DNA of 64,000 nucleotides, from assembly GCA_018065615.1 (NCBI GenBank), contig JAGHSY010000031.1, positions 1 to 64,000 of the forward strand, given 5' to 3'. The position numbers and the translations under genes are program-made. The notes beneath the pieces were generated by a model. That model made no database searches. It worked only from the letters and a program-made list of their open reading frames with translations, and was not told the DNA's origin. Positions 8,716 to 16,969 of this stretch are shown piece by piece. Within the stretch, counting starts at the first letter, position 1, and each line of letters begins with the position of its first letter. Source of the stretch: Candidatus Colenecus caballi. GTDB taxonomy: Bacteria > Bacteroidota > Bacteroidia > Bacteroidales > Bacteroidaceae.

Positions 8716-10170
8716 TCAGAACTGGGAACTGATGGTCTTGATCTTGATTGAGTCCGATGCGCCTCCAATCAGTTTGAGCTGATGCATGCTCATGTCAGGC
8801 TGGTAGCTTGAAACCGTGCCGGTTGATGAGAGCTTTGATCTGACAGGAATGAGTACAGCCTTGTCCCAGTTGGGGTGTTCGGCTGCATATGCCTGTCTGC
8901 CTGCTTCATCGGCCTCCATACCTTTTTCTTCAAGCCACTTGTCACGGTCGCTGTAGGCCCTTTCTACCAGTGCGGCTATGTTGCTGAACGTATAGGTTCC
9001 AAGTTTTGATGAATATGCAGAAACGTATGATTCTGTATTGTCAACGTTGTTGTTGCCGGTAAAGAAGTCACGGACGCAGTCCTTTCTTATAAGAGCAAGG
9101 ACAGCCGGAACTGAAGGCTTGTAAGTGGCCGATGGCGTATTCGCACTTGACAGGCACAGGAATGCCTCATTGAGAAGAGTGCTTTCCTTCTTCATCTTGT
9201 CCATTGGCAGTGTGATTTCTGTAACCAGTCCGAAGGGGGACCTTATCCATGTGCCGCTGGCATCGGCCAACTGGCTTTCAAGGCCGGTCCATGAAATGCT
9301 GTTCAGCTGCATGACTGCTGAATTTCCGTTGAATTCGGCAAGAACGGAACAGTATTCGGGATCACCGTCATCGTCCGTCATAATGGTCTTGATATTCACT
9401 TCAAGAGTGATTCTGTTTATGTACAGGACTGTTCCGTCACCATGGGTGCACCTTATATAAAAGCCTTTGTAGAAGTGTTCCATGAATGTGGCGGCATCGG
9501 CAAAATACTGCTTGCCGTCAGGACTGTAGTATGTCTCAAGAATTTTTGTGGCAACAGAGTCAGGCAGGCGCAGCTGAATGTCGGGGTAGCGGTTCACAAT
9601 TGCAAGAACTGAGTCCGAGTTCTGATAGTTGCGGGCCGATACTGTCATGGTGGCCAATGGCTTGGCACTGAGGTCGCAGTATTCTGCAGGGTCAATGCTC
9701 GGATAGTATCTGCTGCCAGCGTCAATCATCCTGGCAAGAGGGAAGACTTCAAGCTTTATGTCGTTTTCAGGATCACCAAAATAACCGGAATAATACAATC
9801 TGAGGTTTGCGTAATAGGGATCTGCCGAACCGACCTTGTCAATGAACCACTGCGGGAAATGGAACTGCTCCAATCCGTAAACGGAGTCGGGCAGGGTGTA
9901 GTTTTCAGGACAGTTGATCTGTGTGATGATTCCGGATTGGTATGTGGCACCGCTGTACTGTTCCGTGTAACGCCCCAGATTGTACTGCGGGGTCATTATC
10001 AGGATGGAATCATCGGCCAGAATGGTTCTTGAAGTGGCAAAACAGGAATCGGAGATGACGGTAATCCTGTCACTTTCCGGGGTGATGGAACCGCCAAGGC
10101 TTGATGTGTCTTCGTCACAAGATATCATAAACAATACTGCAAGACTGCAGATGGCAGTTCTGATATTCAT
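8716..10170 (-). CDS. DUF4270 family lipoprotein
   Basis: About 484 residues. I place the start at 10170, giving MNIRTAICSLAVLFMISCDED: a short lysine-poor signal with lipobox ISC and Asp at +2. Upstream in-frame starts (to 10302) would overlap the glycogen synthase gene. The body is beta-rich with no catalytic motif I recognise and matches the DUF4270 family, found next to glgA and panC in many Bacteroidales. It lies 16 bases downstream of the glycogen synthase homologue on the same strand, so both are probably co-transcribed. Function unknown; the location outside the cytoplasm is inferred from the signal. Confidence 0.82.
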   Translation of the reverse strand: MNIRTAICSLAVLFMISCDEDTSSLGGSITPESDRITVISDSCFATSRTILADDSILIMTPQYNLGRYTEQYSGATYQSGIITQINCPENYTLPDSVYGLEQFHFPQWFIDKVGSADPYYANLRLYYSGYFGDPENDIKLEVFPLARMIDAGSRYYPSIDPAEYCDLSAKPLATMTVSARNYQNSDSVLAIVNRYPDIQLRLPDSVATKILETYYSPDGKQYFADAATFMEHFYKGFYIRCTHGDGTVLYINRITLEVNIKTIMTDDDGDPEYCSVLAEFNGNSAVMQLNSISWTGLESQLADASGTWIRSPFGLVTEITLPMDKMKKESTLLNEAFLCLSSANTPSATYKPSVPAVLALIRKDCVRDFFTGNNNVDNTESYVSAYSSKLGTYTFSNIAALVERAYSDRDKWLEEKGMEADEAGRQAYAAEHPNWDKAVLIPVRSKLSSTGTVSSYQPDMSMHQLKLIGGASDSIKIKTISSQF

Positions 10171-10186
10171 AGGACAGAAATGCATG

Positions 10187-10987
10187 TCAGATTTTGTTGT
10201 AGAATTCGTTAACGGCTTCCGGTTCGGGACATCCGGAACCTTCAAGGACCTGAATGCCTTTTTCCTTGGCGTATGCGGGCAGAACAGGGTCAACACCTGC
10301 ACTGTTGCAGATTATTCCGTCTGAAAAGTCAATGGCTTTCATCATGATGGAATTGAAGTCTATCGGGGTGCGGAATGTGCCGGCATCGGACTTTGTCATG
10401 TCTTTGGTGAGCACCAGTTCCGGCATGTTGTCACGGAACCTGCCTTCAAAAGCCTTGTCGTAGAGTGAATACACGACCTTTGAGTCACGGAATGCGGGTT
10501 CTTCCCTGTACGCTGTCTTTATGTACATGGGAATGAGTGATGAAAGCCAGCCGTGACAATGTATGATGTCAGGATTCCAGCGCAGTTTCTTGACGGTCTC
10601 AAGCACGCCGCGTGCAAAGAATATTGTACGTTCGTCATTGTCCTGATATTCAAGGCCTTCCTTGTCCGAAACCATAAGACGGTTCTGGAAGTAGTCATCA
10701 TTGTCAATGAAATAGACCTGAATGCGGGCGGACTGGAGTGATGCCACCTTGATAATAAGCGGATGGTCCGTATCATCAATAATCAGATTCATGCCGGAAA
10801 GACGGATCACTTCATGCAGCTGGTTGCGGCGTTCGTTTATGGGACCCCACTTTGGCATGAATGTGCGAATGTCATTTCCCAGTTCCTGAATGCTCTGGGG
10901 CAGTTGTCTGCAGTAGTCTGCCATTGGTGACTGCCCGACAAACGGGAAGATCTGGTCTGAAATGAATAGAATTCTCTTGTCGCTCAT
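10187..10987 (-). CDS. Glycogen/starch synthase N-terminal (GT5) domain protein
   Basis: A 266-residue protein starting MSDKRILFISDQIFPFVG at 10987; a longer frame to 11074 runs through the promoter and is rejected. It matches the first Rossmann domain of GT5 glycogen synthases (IIHCHGWLSSLIPMYIK, FRTPIDFNSIMMKAIDFSDGIICNS) and ends where the second GT-B domain should begin, about half the usual 480 residues. The N-terminal KxGG loop typical of ADP-glucose binding is replaced by QIFPFVG. Such half-length homologues occur in Bacteroidales beside DUF4270 and panC. Without the donor-binding second domain it may be regulatory, a subunit, or inactive; the GT4 protein at 3563 could supply synthesis. 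Confidence 0.85.
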   Translation of the reverse strand: MSDKRILFISDQIFPFVGQSPMADYCRQLPQSIQELGNDIRTFMPKWGPINERRNQLHEVIRLSGMNLIIDDTDHPLIIKVASLQSARIQVYFIDNDDYFQNRLMVSDKEGLEYQDNDERTIFFARGVLETVKKLRWNPDIIHCHGWLSSLIPMYIKTAYREEPAFRDSKVVYSLYDKAFEGRFRDNMPELVLTKDMTKSDAGTFRTPIDFNSIMMKAIDFSDGIICNSAGVDPVLPAYAKEKGIQVLEGSGCPEPEAVNEFYNKI

Positions 10988-11010
10988 AAGGCCTGATAGT
11001 CTTTTGTCTT

Positions 11011-11019
11011 GCAAAGATA
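11011..11019 (-). promoter_or_regulatory. -7 box for the glycogen synthase-like gene
   Basis: On the minus strand TATCTTTGC matches TAnnTTTG, 24 bases upstream of the start codon at 10987, and would lie inside the coding sequence if the longer start were used. Confidence 0.6.
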
Positions 11020-11113
11020 TAGAAAAAAAACATGAAAAAGGCAAGCAGTTTGACCGAATCTTTTGAAATGCCACAAATTATAACTTATTTTGCGGACTTT
11101 TCGATGTCAGGTA

Positions 11114-11962
11114 ATGATTAAGGTAATCACTTCAATCGCAGAGCTGAAACAGGCTCTTGAGGCTGACCGCAAGGCCGGCAGAACAATCGGACTTGTACCG
11201 ACAATGGGTGCCCTTCATGAAGGTCATGCATCACTGGTACGCCGCAGTGTGAAAGAGAACGATGTTACTGTTGTCAGTGACTTTGTGAACCCCACACAGT
11301 TCAATGACAAGAATGATCTGAAGAACTATCCGCGTACAATGGAGGCCGACTGCAAGCTTCTTGACAAGGAAGGCGCGCAGTTCGTGTTTGCTCCCACTGT
11401 AGAGGAAATGTATCCGGAGCCCGATACCCGCCAGTTCGATTTCACCCCGCTGGACAAGGTAATGGAAGGTCCCAGCCGTCCCGGCCATTTCAACGGCGTT
11501 GCCCAGATTGTAAGCAAACTGTTCTATGCTGTTGAGCCCGATAAGGCGTATTTCGGTGAAAAGGACTTCCAGCAGCTTGCCATTATCCGTGAAATGGTGC
11601 GTCAGCTTGACCTGAACATTGAGATTGTGGGCTGCCCGATAGTTCGTGAAGAGGACGGCATGGCACTGAGCTCACGCAATATGCTGCTGTCAAAGGCGGA
11701 ACGCAAGCTGGCCGCAAACATTTCACGCACTCTGTTCGAGAGCCGCCGCTATGCAAGACAGCACACACTGGCATCTACACGCAAGTATGTCATTGACACC
11801 ATCAATTCATTTGACGGTCTGGAAATCGAGTATTACGAGATAGTTGACGGAAACACCCTGCAGCCGGTTGACAACTGGGATGCCTCATCTTACATTGTTG
11901 GCTGTGTGACAGTCCGCTGCGGCAGGGTCCGCCTTATTGACAACATAAAATACAAGGAATAA
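11114..11962 (+). CDS. panC: Pantothenate synthetase
   Basis: A 282-residue cytoplasmic enzyme joining pantoate and beta-alanine with ATP. The start [15 protein letters not shown] at 11114 is preferred to one at 11090. Signatures: [17 protein letters not shown] (HIGH-type nucleotide motif), [16 protein letters not shown], and the KMSKS-like segment [11 protein letters not shown]. Its stop overlaps the panD start by one base (TAATG), so translation is probably coupled; together they provide the two last steps before coenzyme A synthesis. The gene is divergent from the glycogen synthase homologue. Confidence 0.96.
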   Translation: MIKVITSIAELKQALEADRKAGRTIGLVPTMGALHEGHASLVRRSVKENDVTVVSDFVNPTQFNDKNDLKNYPRTMEADCKLLDKEGAQFVFAPTVEEMYPEPDTRQFDFTPLDKVMEGPSRPGHFNGVAQIVSKLFYAVEPDKAYFGEKDFQQLAIIREMVRQLDLNIEIVGCPIVREEDGMALSSRNMLLSKAERKLAANISRTLFESRRYARQHTLASTRKYVIDTINSFDGLEIEYYEIVDGNTLQPVDNWDASSYIVGCVTVRCGRVRLIDNIKYKE

Positions 11963-12288
11963 TGCTGCTTACCGTACTCAAATCAAAACTTCACCGCGTA
12001 AAGGTGACTGATGCCAATATCAACTACATTGGCAGCATTACCATTGACGGCAACTGGATGGATGCCGCAGGTATCATTGACGGTGAGCAGGTCCACGTGG
12101 TTGACGTGACCAACGGCGCCCGTCTGGTGACTTACGTGATCCGAGGCGAACGCGGCAGCAAGTGCATCTGCCTGAACGGCGCCGCCGCCCGTCTGGTCTC
12201 AATAGGCGACACCGTTATTATAATCGCGTACGCACAGGTGACCCCTGAGGAGGCAAAGACTTTCAAGCCTACGGTGGTAATTCCGTGA
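11962..12288 (+). CDS. panD: Aspartate 1-decarboxylase
   Basis: A 108-residue pyruvoyl enzyme making beta-alanine from aspartate. The self-processing site Gly24-Ser25 is visible in [11 protein letters not shown], followed by INGEQV-like and [21 protein letters not shown] signatures. It starts inside the panC stop codon, so both products are made in step. A rho-independent terminator follows. Confidence 0.96.
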   Translation: MLLTVLKSKLHRVKVTDANINYIGSITIDGNWMDAAGIIDGEQVHVVDVTNGARLVTYVIRGERGSKCICLNGAAARLVSIGDTVIIIAYAQVTPEEAKTFKPTVVIP

Positions 12289-12313
12289 TTTTCCTGTCGC
12301 AGGCGTAAAATAA

Positions 12314-12346
12314 ATCGGATCCGATTGGTGTCGGGTCCGATTTTTT
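12314..12346 (+). terminator. Terminator of panC-panD
   Basis: Stem ATCGGATCCGA / TCGGGTCCGAT (one wobble), six-base loop, then TTTTTTC. Confidence 0.88.
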
Positions 12347-12362
12347 CGTTCCGCAGGTCCTT

Positions 12363-12483
12363 GCCATTTCTTGGTGCCGCCAATCTGCGTTTTGAGGTTT
12401 CCAGTGGTACCAACCCCGCCAAAACAAGGGGGTTGGTGCCACCAGACGTTTCCAACCCCACTTTCCTGGTACCAGGAAATGGC
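12363..12483. repeat. Nested palindromic element
   Basis: The outer arms are GCCATTTCTTGGTGCC (12363-12378) and GGTACCAGGAAATGGC (12468-12483), complementary at 14 of 16 positions. Inside lie GGTACCAACCCC (12406-12417) and GGGGTTGGTGCC (12429-12440), complementary at 11 of 12. The right outer arm itself forms an 18-bp perfect palindrome, TTTCCTGGTACCAGGAAA (12462-12479). The word ACCAACCCC or a close variant occurs repeatedly. It looks like a small non-autonomous or REP-type element between two terminators; no other copy was seen in the window. Confidence 0.6.
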
Positions 12484-12513
12484 GAAGAGAATGCCATGCT
12501 AGTGCGTAACATG

Positions 12514-12549
12514 AAAACAGAACAGGCGGCCCGGACGGGTCGCCTGTTC
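12514..12549 (-). terminator. Terminator of the mce-mmd operon
   Basis: A 14-bp stem with one wobble, GAACAGGCGGCCCG / CGGGTCGCCTGTTC with a two-base tip, sits 20 bases past the oadB-type stop; read on the minus strand it runs into TGTTTTC. Confidence 0.85.
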
Positions 12550-12568
12550 AACGTATGTGCGGATATGA

Positions 12569-13747
12569 TTAGCCAAGCATTGTGAGCAGGATACCTGCTG
12601 CAACGGCTGAACCGATAACGCCGGCAACGTTCGGACCCATGGCGTGCATGAGCAGGAAGTTGCTGGGGTTCTCCTCCTGACCTACGGTCTGCGATACGCG
12701 TGCAGCCATAGGAACGGCACTTACGCCTGCTGAACCGATAAGCGGGTTGATCTTCTCCTTTGAGAACACGTTCATGAGCTTTGCAAGCAGGATTCCGCCG
12801 GCGGTACCCATGCTGAATGCCACGATACCCATTGCGAGAATCATCAGTGTCTTGATGTTCAGGAAAGTGTCAGCGGTTGCTGTGGCACCTACTGTCAGTC
12901 CCAGGAAAATCACGACAATGTTCATCAGTTCGTTCTGCATGGTCTTGCTCAGACGGTCAACAACACCGCATTCCTTTGCAAGGTTACCCAGCATGAGGCA
13001 GCCGATAAGAGGTGCTGCATCGGGCAGAATGAGTGAAACAATGGCTGTGATGGCAATCGGGAAGATGATCTTCTCGGTCTTGCTGACAGGACGAAGCTGG
13101 CTCATCTTGATGGCGCGTTCCTTCTTTGTTGTCAGAGCGCGCATGATAGGCGGCCGGATGACCGGAACAAGTGCCATGTAGGAATATGCCGCAATGGCAA
13201 TGGGGCCAAGCAGATGTGGGGCCAGTTTCGATGTCAGGAAGATCGATGTGGGACCGTCAGCACCGCCGATGATACCGATAGAACCGGCTTCAGCGGGTGT
13301 GAAGCCCATAGCGTTTGCGCAGAGGAAGGTAATGAAGATACCCAGCTGTGCAGCAGCGCCCAGAAGAAGGCTCTTGGGGTTGGCAATCAGGGGACCGAAG
13401 TCCGTCATGGCACCTACGCCCATGAAGATAAGGCACGGATAGATGCCGGCCTTAACGCCTATGTAGAGTATGTCAAGCAGACCGCCTTCCTTCATGATGG
13501 TACCATAGCTGTGGTAGGCGGGGCTGTTTGCGTCAAGGAAAGCGACCCAGAGGTCGTTATGGAACATGCCGGCCTGCGGCAGGTTCGTCAGGAGCATACC
13601 GAAAGCTATGGGCAGGAGCAGCAGCGGTTCGTACTGCTTCTTGATGGCCAGGTAGAGCAGGAAGAAACTGAGAATGATCATCAGTCCCTGCTGCCAGGTC
13701 ATGTTCATGAAGCCCATGCTTCCAAAAAATCTGATAATATCTTCCAT
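12569..13747 (-). CDS. Sodium-pumping decarboxylase beta subunit
   Basis: A 392-residue, very hydrophobic membrane protein with about ten predicted helices. Family motifs are clear: [32 protein letters not shown] (the Na+-site GGADGPT loop) and [19 protein letters not shown]. It decarboxylates carboxybiotin on the carrier protein and exports Na+. It is the last gene of the operon and is 14 bases downstream of the biotin carrier. Given the methylmalonyl-CoA epimerase and CT subunit upstream, it is the MmdB-type pump; the family also serves oxaloacetate and glutaconyl-CoA decarboxylases. Confidence 0.95.
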   Translation of the reverse strand: MEDIIRFFGSMGFMNMTWQQGLMIILSFFLLYLAIKKQYEPLLLLPIAFGMLLTNLPQAGMFHNDLWVAFLDANSPAYHSYGTIMKEGGLLDILYIGVKAGIYPCLIFMGVGAMTDFGPLIANPKSLLLGAAAQLGIFITFLCANAMGFTPAEAGSIGIIGGADGPTSIFLTSKLAPHLLGPIAIAAYSYMALVPVIRPPIMRALTTKKERAIKMSQLRPVSKTEKIIFPIAITAIVSLILPDAAPLIGCLMLGNLAKECGVVDRLSKTMQNELMNIVVIFLGLTVGATATADTFLNIKTLMILAMGIVAFSMGTAGGILLAKLMNVFSKEKINPLIGSAGVSAVPMAARVSQTVGQEENPSNFLLMHAMGPNVAGVIGSAVAAGILLTMLG

Positions 13748-13761
13748 GTTATATTATCTGA

Positions 13762-14481
13762 TTATCCGAGAACCATGAGAACGTCCTCCTGCATGACTGA
13801 CTGTCCTGCGCTTACGACGATCTTTGTTACCTTTCCGTCCTGTTCTGCCTTGATGGCGTTCTCCATCTTCATGCTTTCAAGAGTAAGCAGGGTGTCACCC
13901 TTCTTCACGTCCTGGCCTTCAGAAACCATAACCTTGATCACTGAACCGGGCAGCGGGCTTACAACCTTGAAACCGCCGGCGGGAACTTCGGCCTTGGCAG
14001 CTGCCTTGGGAGCAGGAGCGGCGGCGGGAGCTGCCTTGGGAGCGGGTGCTGCTGCGGGAGCGGCTGCAACTGCTACGGTTTCAATCTCAAGAAGCTTGTC
14101 GTCCTGCATGACGTTCTTTCCGGGCTCTACGAAGACTGCCTTTACGGTACCGTCGGCTTCGGCGCAGACGTTGTTCTCCATCTTCATTGATTCCATGGTC
14201 AGAAGGACATCGCCCTTCTTGACAGCCTTGCCGGCTGCTACAAGAACCTTCATGATTGAGCCGGGCAGCGGTGACTTGACGGTCATCAGACCTGCAGGCT
14301 GTGCGGCTGTCGGAGCGGCTGCTGCAGGACGGCGTACTGCTGCTGCAACTGGAGCTTCTTCTTTCTCGATTTCGACCTTGTAGGACTTGCCGTCAATGGT
14401 GACTTCGGCAAAGTTGTCCTCAAGTTCATTGACAGCTGCAGTGTACTGCTTGCCGTCTATTGTGAATTTGAATTCTTTCAT
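13762..14481 (-). CDS. Biotin carrier protein with two tandem biotinyl domains
   Basis: A 239-residue protein. An N-terminal MmdC/PycB-like cap (MKEFKFTIDGKQYTAAVNEL, to about 45) and Ala/Pro linker precede a first biotinyl domain (about 66-135, ESMKMEN with biotin Lys100). A second Pro/Ala linker (137-167) and a second complete biotinyl domain follow (about 171-239, ESMKMEN with Lys205). Both domains keep the PLPGS entry and KKGD turn, and differ enough in sequence that the duplication is not recent. The usual carriers of this complex have one domain and about 130-170 residues. It shuttles CO2 from the CT subunit to the beta pump; neighbours are the gamma subunit and the beta pump. Confidence 0.93.
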   Translation of the reverse strand: MKEFKFTIDGKQYTAAVNELEDNFAEVTIDGKSYKVEIEKEEAPVAAAVRRPAAAAPTAAQPAGLMTVKSPLPGSIMKVLVAAGKAVKKGDVLLTMESMKMENNVCAEADGTVKAVFVEPGKNVMQDDKLLEIETVAVAAAPAAAPAPKAAPAAAPAPKAAAKAEVPAGGFKVVSPLPGSVIKVMVSEGQDVKKGDTLLTLESMKMENAIKAEQDGKVTKIVVSAGQSVMQEDVLMVLG

Positions 14482-14493
14482 TTGCTTGATAAT

Positions 14494-14859
14494 TTAACGA
14501 TGCAGGTTATTCATACCGTAGAGCTTTGAATTCCATGGGGAATAGCTGCGCTCCACATTCTTGATGGTGATCTGTGTGGGTTCTTCATCATGAACTCCAT
14601 TGAAATACAGGTGCAGAGCCATGGCAATGGCAGCGACCGGCATTTCATCGGACTCCTTGCCCTGGACCGGTGCGGCAGATGCCTGAACTGCGGGTGCAGC
14701 CTTGGCAGCGGCCTTCGGGGCCTTGGGGGCGCTGATGCGGCTTACAATTGCACCAAGTCCCATAAGGATGAAGATGAGCACGATGAGCAGGACAATGACC
14801 ATGCCGAATCCCACTCCGGTGACCAGCCATGTGAATCCATTAACTGTTAATGTAGTCAT
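14494..14859 (-). CDS. Sodium pump decarboxylase gamma subunit (OadG/MmdD type)
   Basis: A 121-residue protein with one N-terminal membrane helix (about 10-38, VTGVGFGMVIVLLIVLIFILMGLG), an Ala/Pro-rich linker (about 48-66), and a short cytoplasmic tail. That is the standard layout of gamma/delta subunits that tie the CT subunit and biotin carrier to the membrane pump. It lies between the CT subunit (12 bases away) and the carrier (12 bases away). Confidence 0.88.
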   Translation of the reverse strand: MTTLTVNGFTWLVTGVGFGMVIVLLIVLIFILMGLGAIVSRISAPKAPKAAAKAAPAVQASAAPVQGKESDEMPVAAIAMALHLYFNGVHDEEPTQITIKNVERSYSPWNSKLYGMNNLHR

Positions 14860-14871
14860 AGCTGATAGTGT

Positions 14872-16428
14872 TTAGAGTGGAATGTTGCTGTGCTTCTTGA
14901 GCGGGTTGGTCAGACGCTTGGTCTGCAGCTGCTCGAATGCGCGGACAACGCGTGCACGGGTGAAGCGCGGCTCAATGACATCATCAATATAACCGCGGTT
15001 GGCAGCCTGATAAGGTGAAGCGAACTTGTCCTTGTACTCGGCCTCCTTCTCGGCAATGAACTTCTTCTTCTCTTCGGGATCCTCGATGGCCTTGAGAGCC
15101 TTGGCTTCGAGAACGCCTACTGCACCGCTGGCACCCATGACTGCAATTTCTGCATTTGGCCATGCGTAGCACAGGTCACCGCGAAGCTGCTTGCAGCTCA
15201 TTACGATGTGGCTGCCGCCGTATGACTTGCGGACAGTTACGGTTACCTTTGGAACGGTAGCCTCGCCGTAAGCGAACATGAGCTTTGCGCCGTGGTCGAT
15301 GATACCTGCGTATTCCTGACCTGTTCCGCAAAGGAATCCCGGAACGTCAACCAGAGTGAGGATCTGGATGTTGAAAGCGTCGCAGAAACGTACAAAGCGT
15401 GCGGCCTTGCGTGATGCGTCGCAGTCAAGAACACCTGCAAGCCAGTTGGGCTGGTTGGCGATGATACCGGTTGAGCGGCCGTTGAAACGTGCAAAGCCGC
15501 AGATTATGTTCTTTGCGAAATCCTTCTGGACCTCCATGAAGTCACCGTTGTCCACAATGGAGTAGATGATGTTCTTCATGTCGTAAGGCTTGTTGGGGTC
15601 TGCCGGAACCATTTCGTTCAGGGCGTCCTCAAGACGTGCGGGGTCATCGGTGCAATCAATCTTTGGTGCCTCCTCCATGTTGTTCTGGGGGATGAAGCTG
15701 ATGAGACGGCGTATTTCAGCAACGGCCTCCTCTTCAGTGGCTGCCACGAAATGGGTCACACCTGACTTGGTTGCGTGAACGCGGGCGCCGCCCAGCTGTT
15801 CAACGGTAACGTCCTCGCCGGTAACGCTCTTGACAACCTTCGGACCGGTAATGAACATGTATGAGTTCTGTTCGGTCATCATGATGAAGTCGGTCAGGGC
15901 AGGGCTATAGACTGCACCGCCGGCGCAGGGGCCGAATATGACTGAAATCTGGGGAACCACGCCCGATGCAAGGATGTTGCGCTCAAAAATCTCAGCGTAG
16001 CCTGCAAGTGCGCAAGCACCTTCCTGAATACGTGCACCGCCTGAATCGTTCAGTCCGATGATGGGTGCGCCCAGCTTCATGGCCATGTCCATGACCTTGC
16101 ATATCTTCTGGGCCATTGTCTCTGACAGAGAACCGCCTATTACGGTAGCATCCTGAGCGAATACGAATACCAGACGGCCGTCAATGGTACCTGAACCTAC
16201 GGCAACGCCGTCACCCAGGAACACCTTCTTCTCCATACCGAAGTCATTGCAACGGTGTGTCAGGAACATGTCAATCTCTTCAAACGATCCCTCGTCAAGA
16301 AGCATGTTGATGCGCTCACGGGCAGTGAAACTGCCTTTTGCGTGATGCTTCTCAATTGCCTTTTCGCCGCCGCCGGCAAGAGCCTGGGCGCGCTTTTCTA
16401 CCAGCTTCTGAAGCTTGCTGTTTTCCAT
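14872..16428 (-). CDS. mmdA: Methylmalonyl-CoA decarboxylase / propionyl-CoA carboxylase CT subunit
   Basis: A 518-residue carboxyltransferase of the acyl-CoA type. Visible signatures: RERINMLLDEGSFEE, NDSGGARIQEG (first oxyanion loop), GPCAGGAVYSPALTDF, and the C-terminal half DVPGFLCGTGQEYAGIIDHGAKL (second oxyanion loop) and SYGGSHIVMSCK. It transfers the carboxyl of methylmalonyl-CoA to carrier biotin, giving propionyl-CoA. It follows mce by 11 bases and precedes the gamma subunit, which supports the decarboxylase rather than a catabolic carboxylase role. Confidence 0.94.
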   Translation of the reverse strand: MENSKLQKLVEKRAQALAGGGEKAIEKHHAKGSFTARERINMLLDEGSFEEIDMFLTHRCNDFGMEKKVFLGDGVAVGSGTIDGRLVFVFAQDATVIGGSLSETMAQKICKVMDMAMKLGAPIIGLNDSGGARIQEGACALAGYAEIFERNILASGVVPQISVIFGPCAGGAVYSPALTDFIMMTEQNSYMFITGPKVVKSVTGEDVTVEQLGGARVHATKSGVTHFVAATEEEAVAEIRRLISFIPQNNMEEAPKIDCTDDPARLEDALNEMVPADPNKPYDMKNIIYSIVDNGDFMEVQKDFAKNIICGFARFNGRSTGIIANQPNWLAGVLDCDASRKAARFVRFCDAFNIQILTLVDVPGFLCGTGQEYAGIIDHGAKLMFAYGEATVPKVTVTVRKSYGGSHIVMSCKQLRGDLCYAWPNAEIAVMGASGAVGVLEAKALKAIEDPEEKKKFIAEKEAEYKDKFASPYQAANRGYIDDVIEPRFTRARVVRAFEQLQTKRLTNPLKKHSNIPL

Positions 16429-16439
16429 TTCCTATATGC

Positions 16440-16853
16440 TTATTTGGGTTGTTCGCAAAGTTCTGTCAGCACGCCGCAGGTGTTTTTGGGATGCAGGAAA
16501 CCGATCATAAGGTTTTCAGCGCCCTTTCTGGGCTGGACGTCGATGAGACGGATACCGGCTGCCTCGGCCTCCTTCAGAGCGTCAGCTACGTTCTCTACGT
16601 TGAATGCCACGTGGTGGATTCCGCCCTTACCGCCGTTCTTCTCAATGAACTTGGCGATGGTTGATTCGGGGCAGGTGGGTTCAAGAAGTTCAATCTTGGT
16701 CTGGCCAACCTTGAAGAATGCGGTCTTGACCTTCTGGTCAGCCACTTCCTCAATGCTGTAGCACTTGCTGCCGGTTAAAAACTCGAAGAAAGGCATGGTC
16801 TCCTCAAGTGAGGTGACGGCTATGCCCAGATGCTCAATGTGTGAAGGTTTCAT
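16440..16853 (-). CDS. mce: Methylmalonyl-CoA epimerase
   Basis: A 137-residue VOC-fold enzyme starting MKPSHIEHLGIAVTSLEET, with metal-ligand His in IEHLGIAV and GGIHHVAFNV and Glu near the C-terminus (CGVLTELCEQ). It interconverts the R and S forms of methylmalonyl-CoA, feeding the decarboxylase encoded immediately downstream. First gene of the operon, with its own -7 box. Confidence 0.95.
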   Translation of the reverse strand: MKPSHIEHLGIAVTSLEETMPFFEFLTGSKCYSIEEVADQKVKTAFFKVGQTKIELLEPTCPESTIAKFIEKNGGKGGIHHVAFNVENVADALKEAEAAGIRLIDVQPRKGAENLMIGFLHPKNTCGVLTELCEQPK

Positions 16854-16898
16854 AAAGCTATTTTTTAGTGTTAGTGATTAATTTTGCATTAAAGGTCC

Positions 16899-16907
16899 GC
16901 AAAGGTA
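16899..16907 (-). promoter_or_regulatory. -7 box of the mce-mmd operon
   Basis: On the minus strand TACCTTTGC matches TAnnTTTG exactly, 46 bases upstream of the mce start. No other promoter-like site is seen inside the five-gene operon. Confidence 0.65.
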
Positions 16908-16969
16908 CTCTTTATACCTTAAAATAAAAAGGAAAAGCTGTGGCACTTTTCAACAGATGACACTAAAAA

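Noticed and set aside
8175-8732. Open frames in the 8-kb gap, including one of 185 codons
   Set aside because: They follow the 115-bp repeat, which keeps frames open; no start context, homology or signal.
10170-10302. Longer N-terminus for the DUF4270 gene
   Set aside because: It would overlap the glycogen synthase coding end and place the signal peptide internally.
10987-11074. Longer N-terminus for the glycogen synthase-like gene
   Set aside because: It covers the TATCTTTGC promoter box and adds residues with no homology.
12132-12585. Two open frames across 12132-12585 on both strands
   Set aside because: They run through two terminators and a palindromic element and overlap panD; no family signature.
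13214-14383. A 389-codon plus-strand frame opposite the oadB and carrier genes
   Set aside because: Antisense shadow caused by Ala/Pro-rich linker codons; the minus strand has the conserved motifs.
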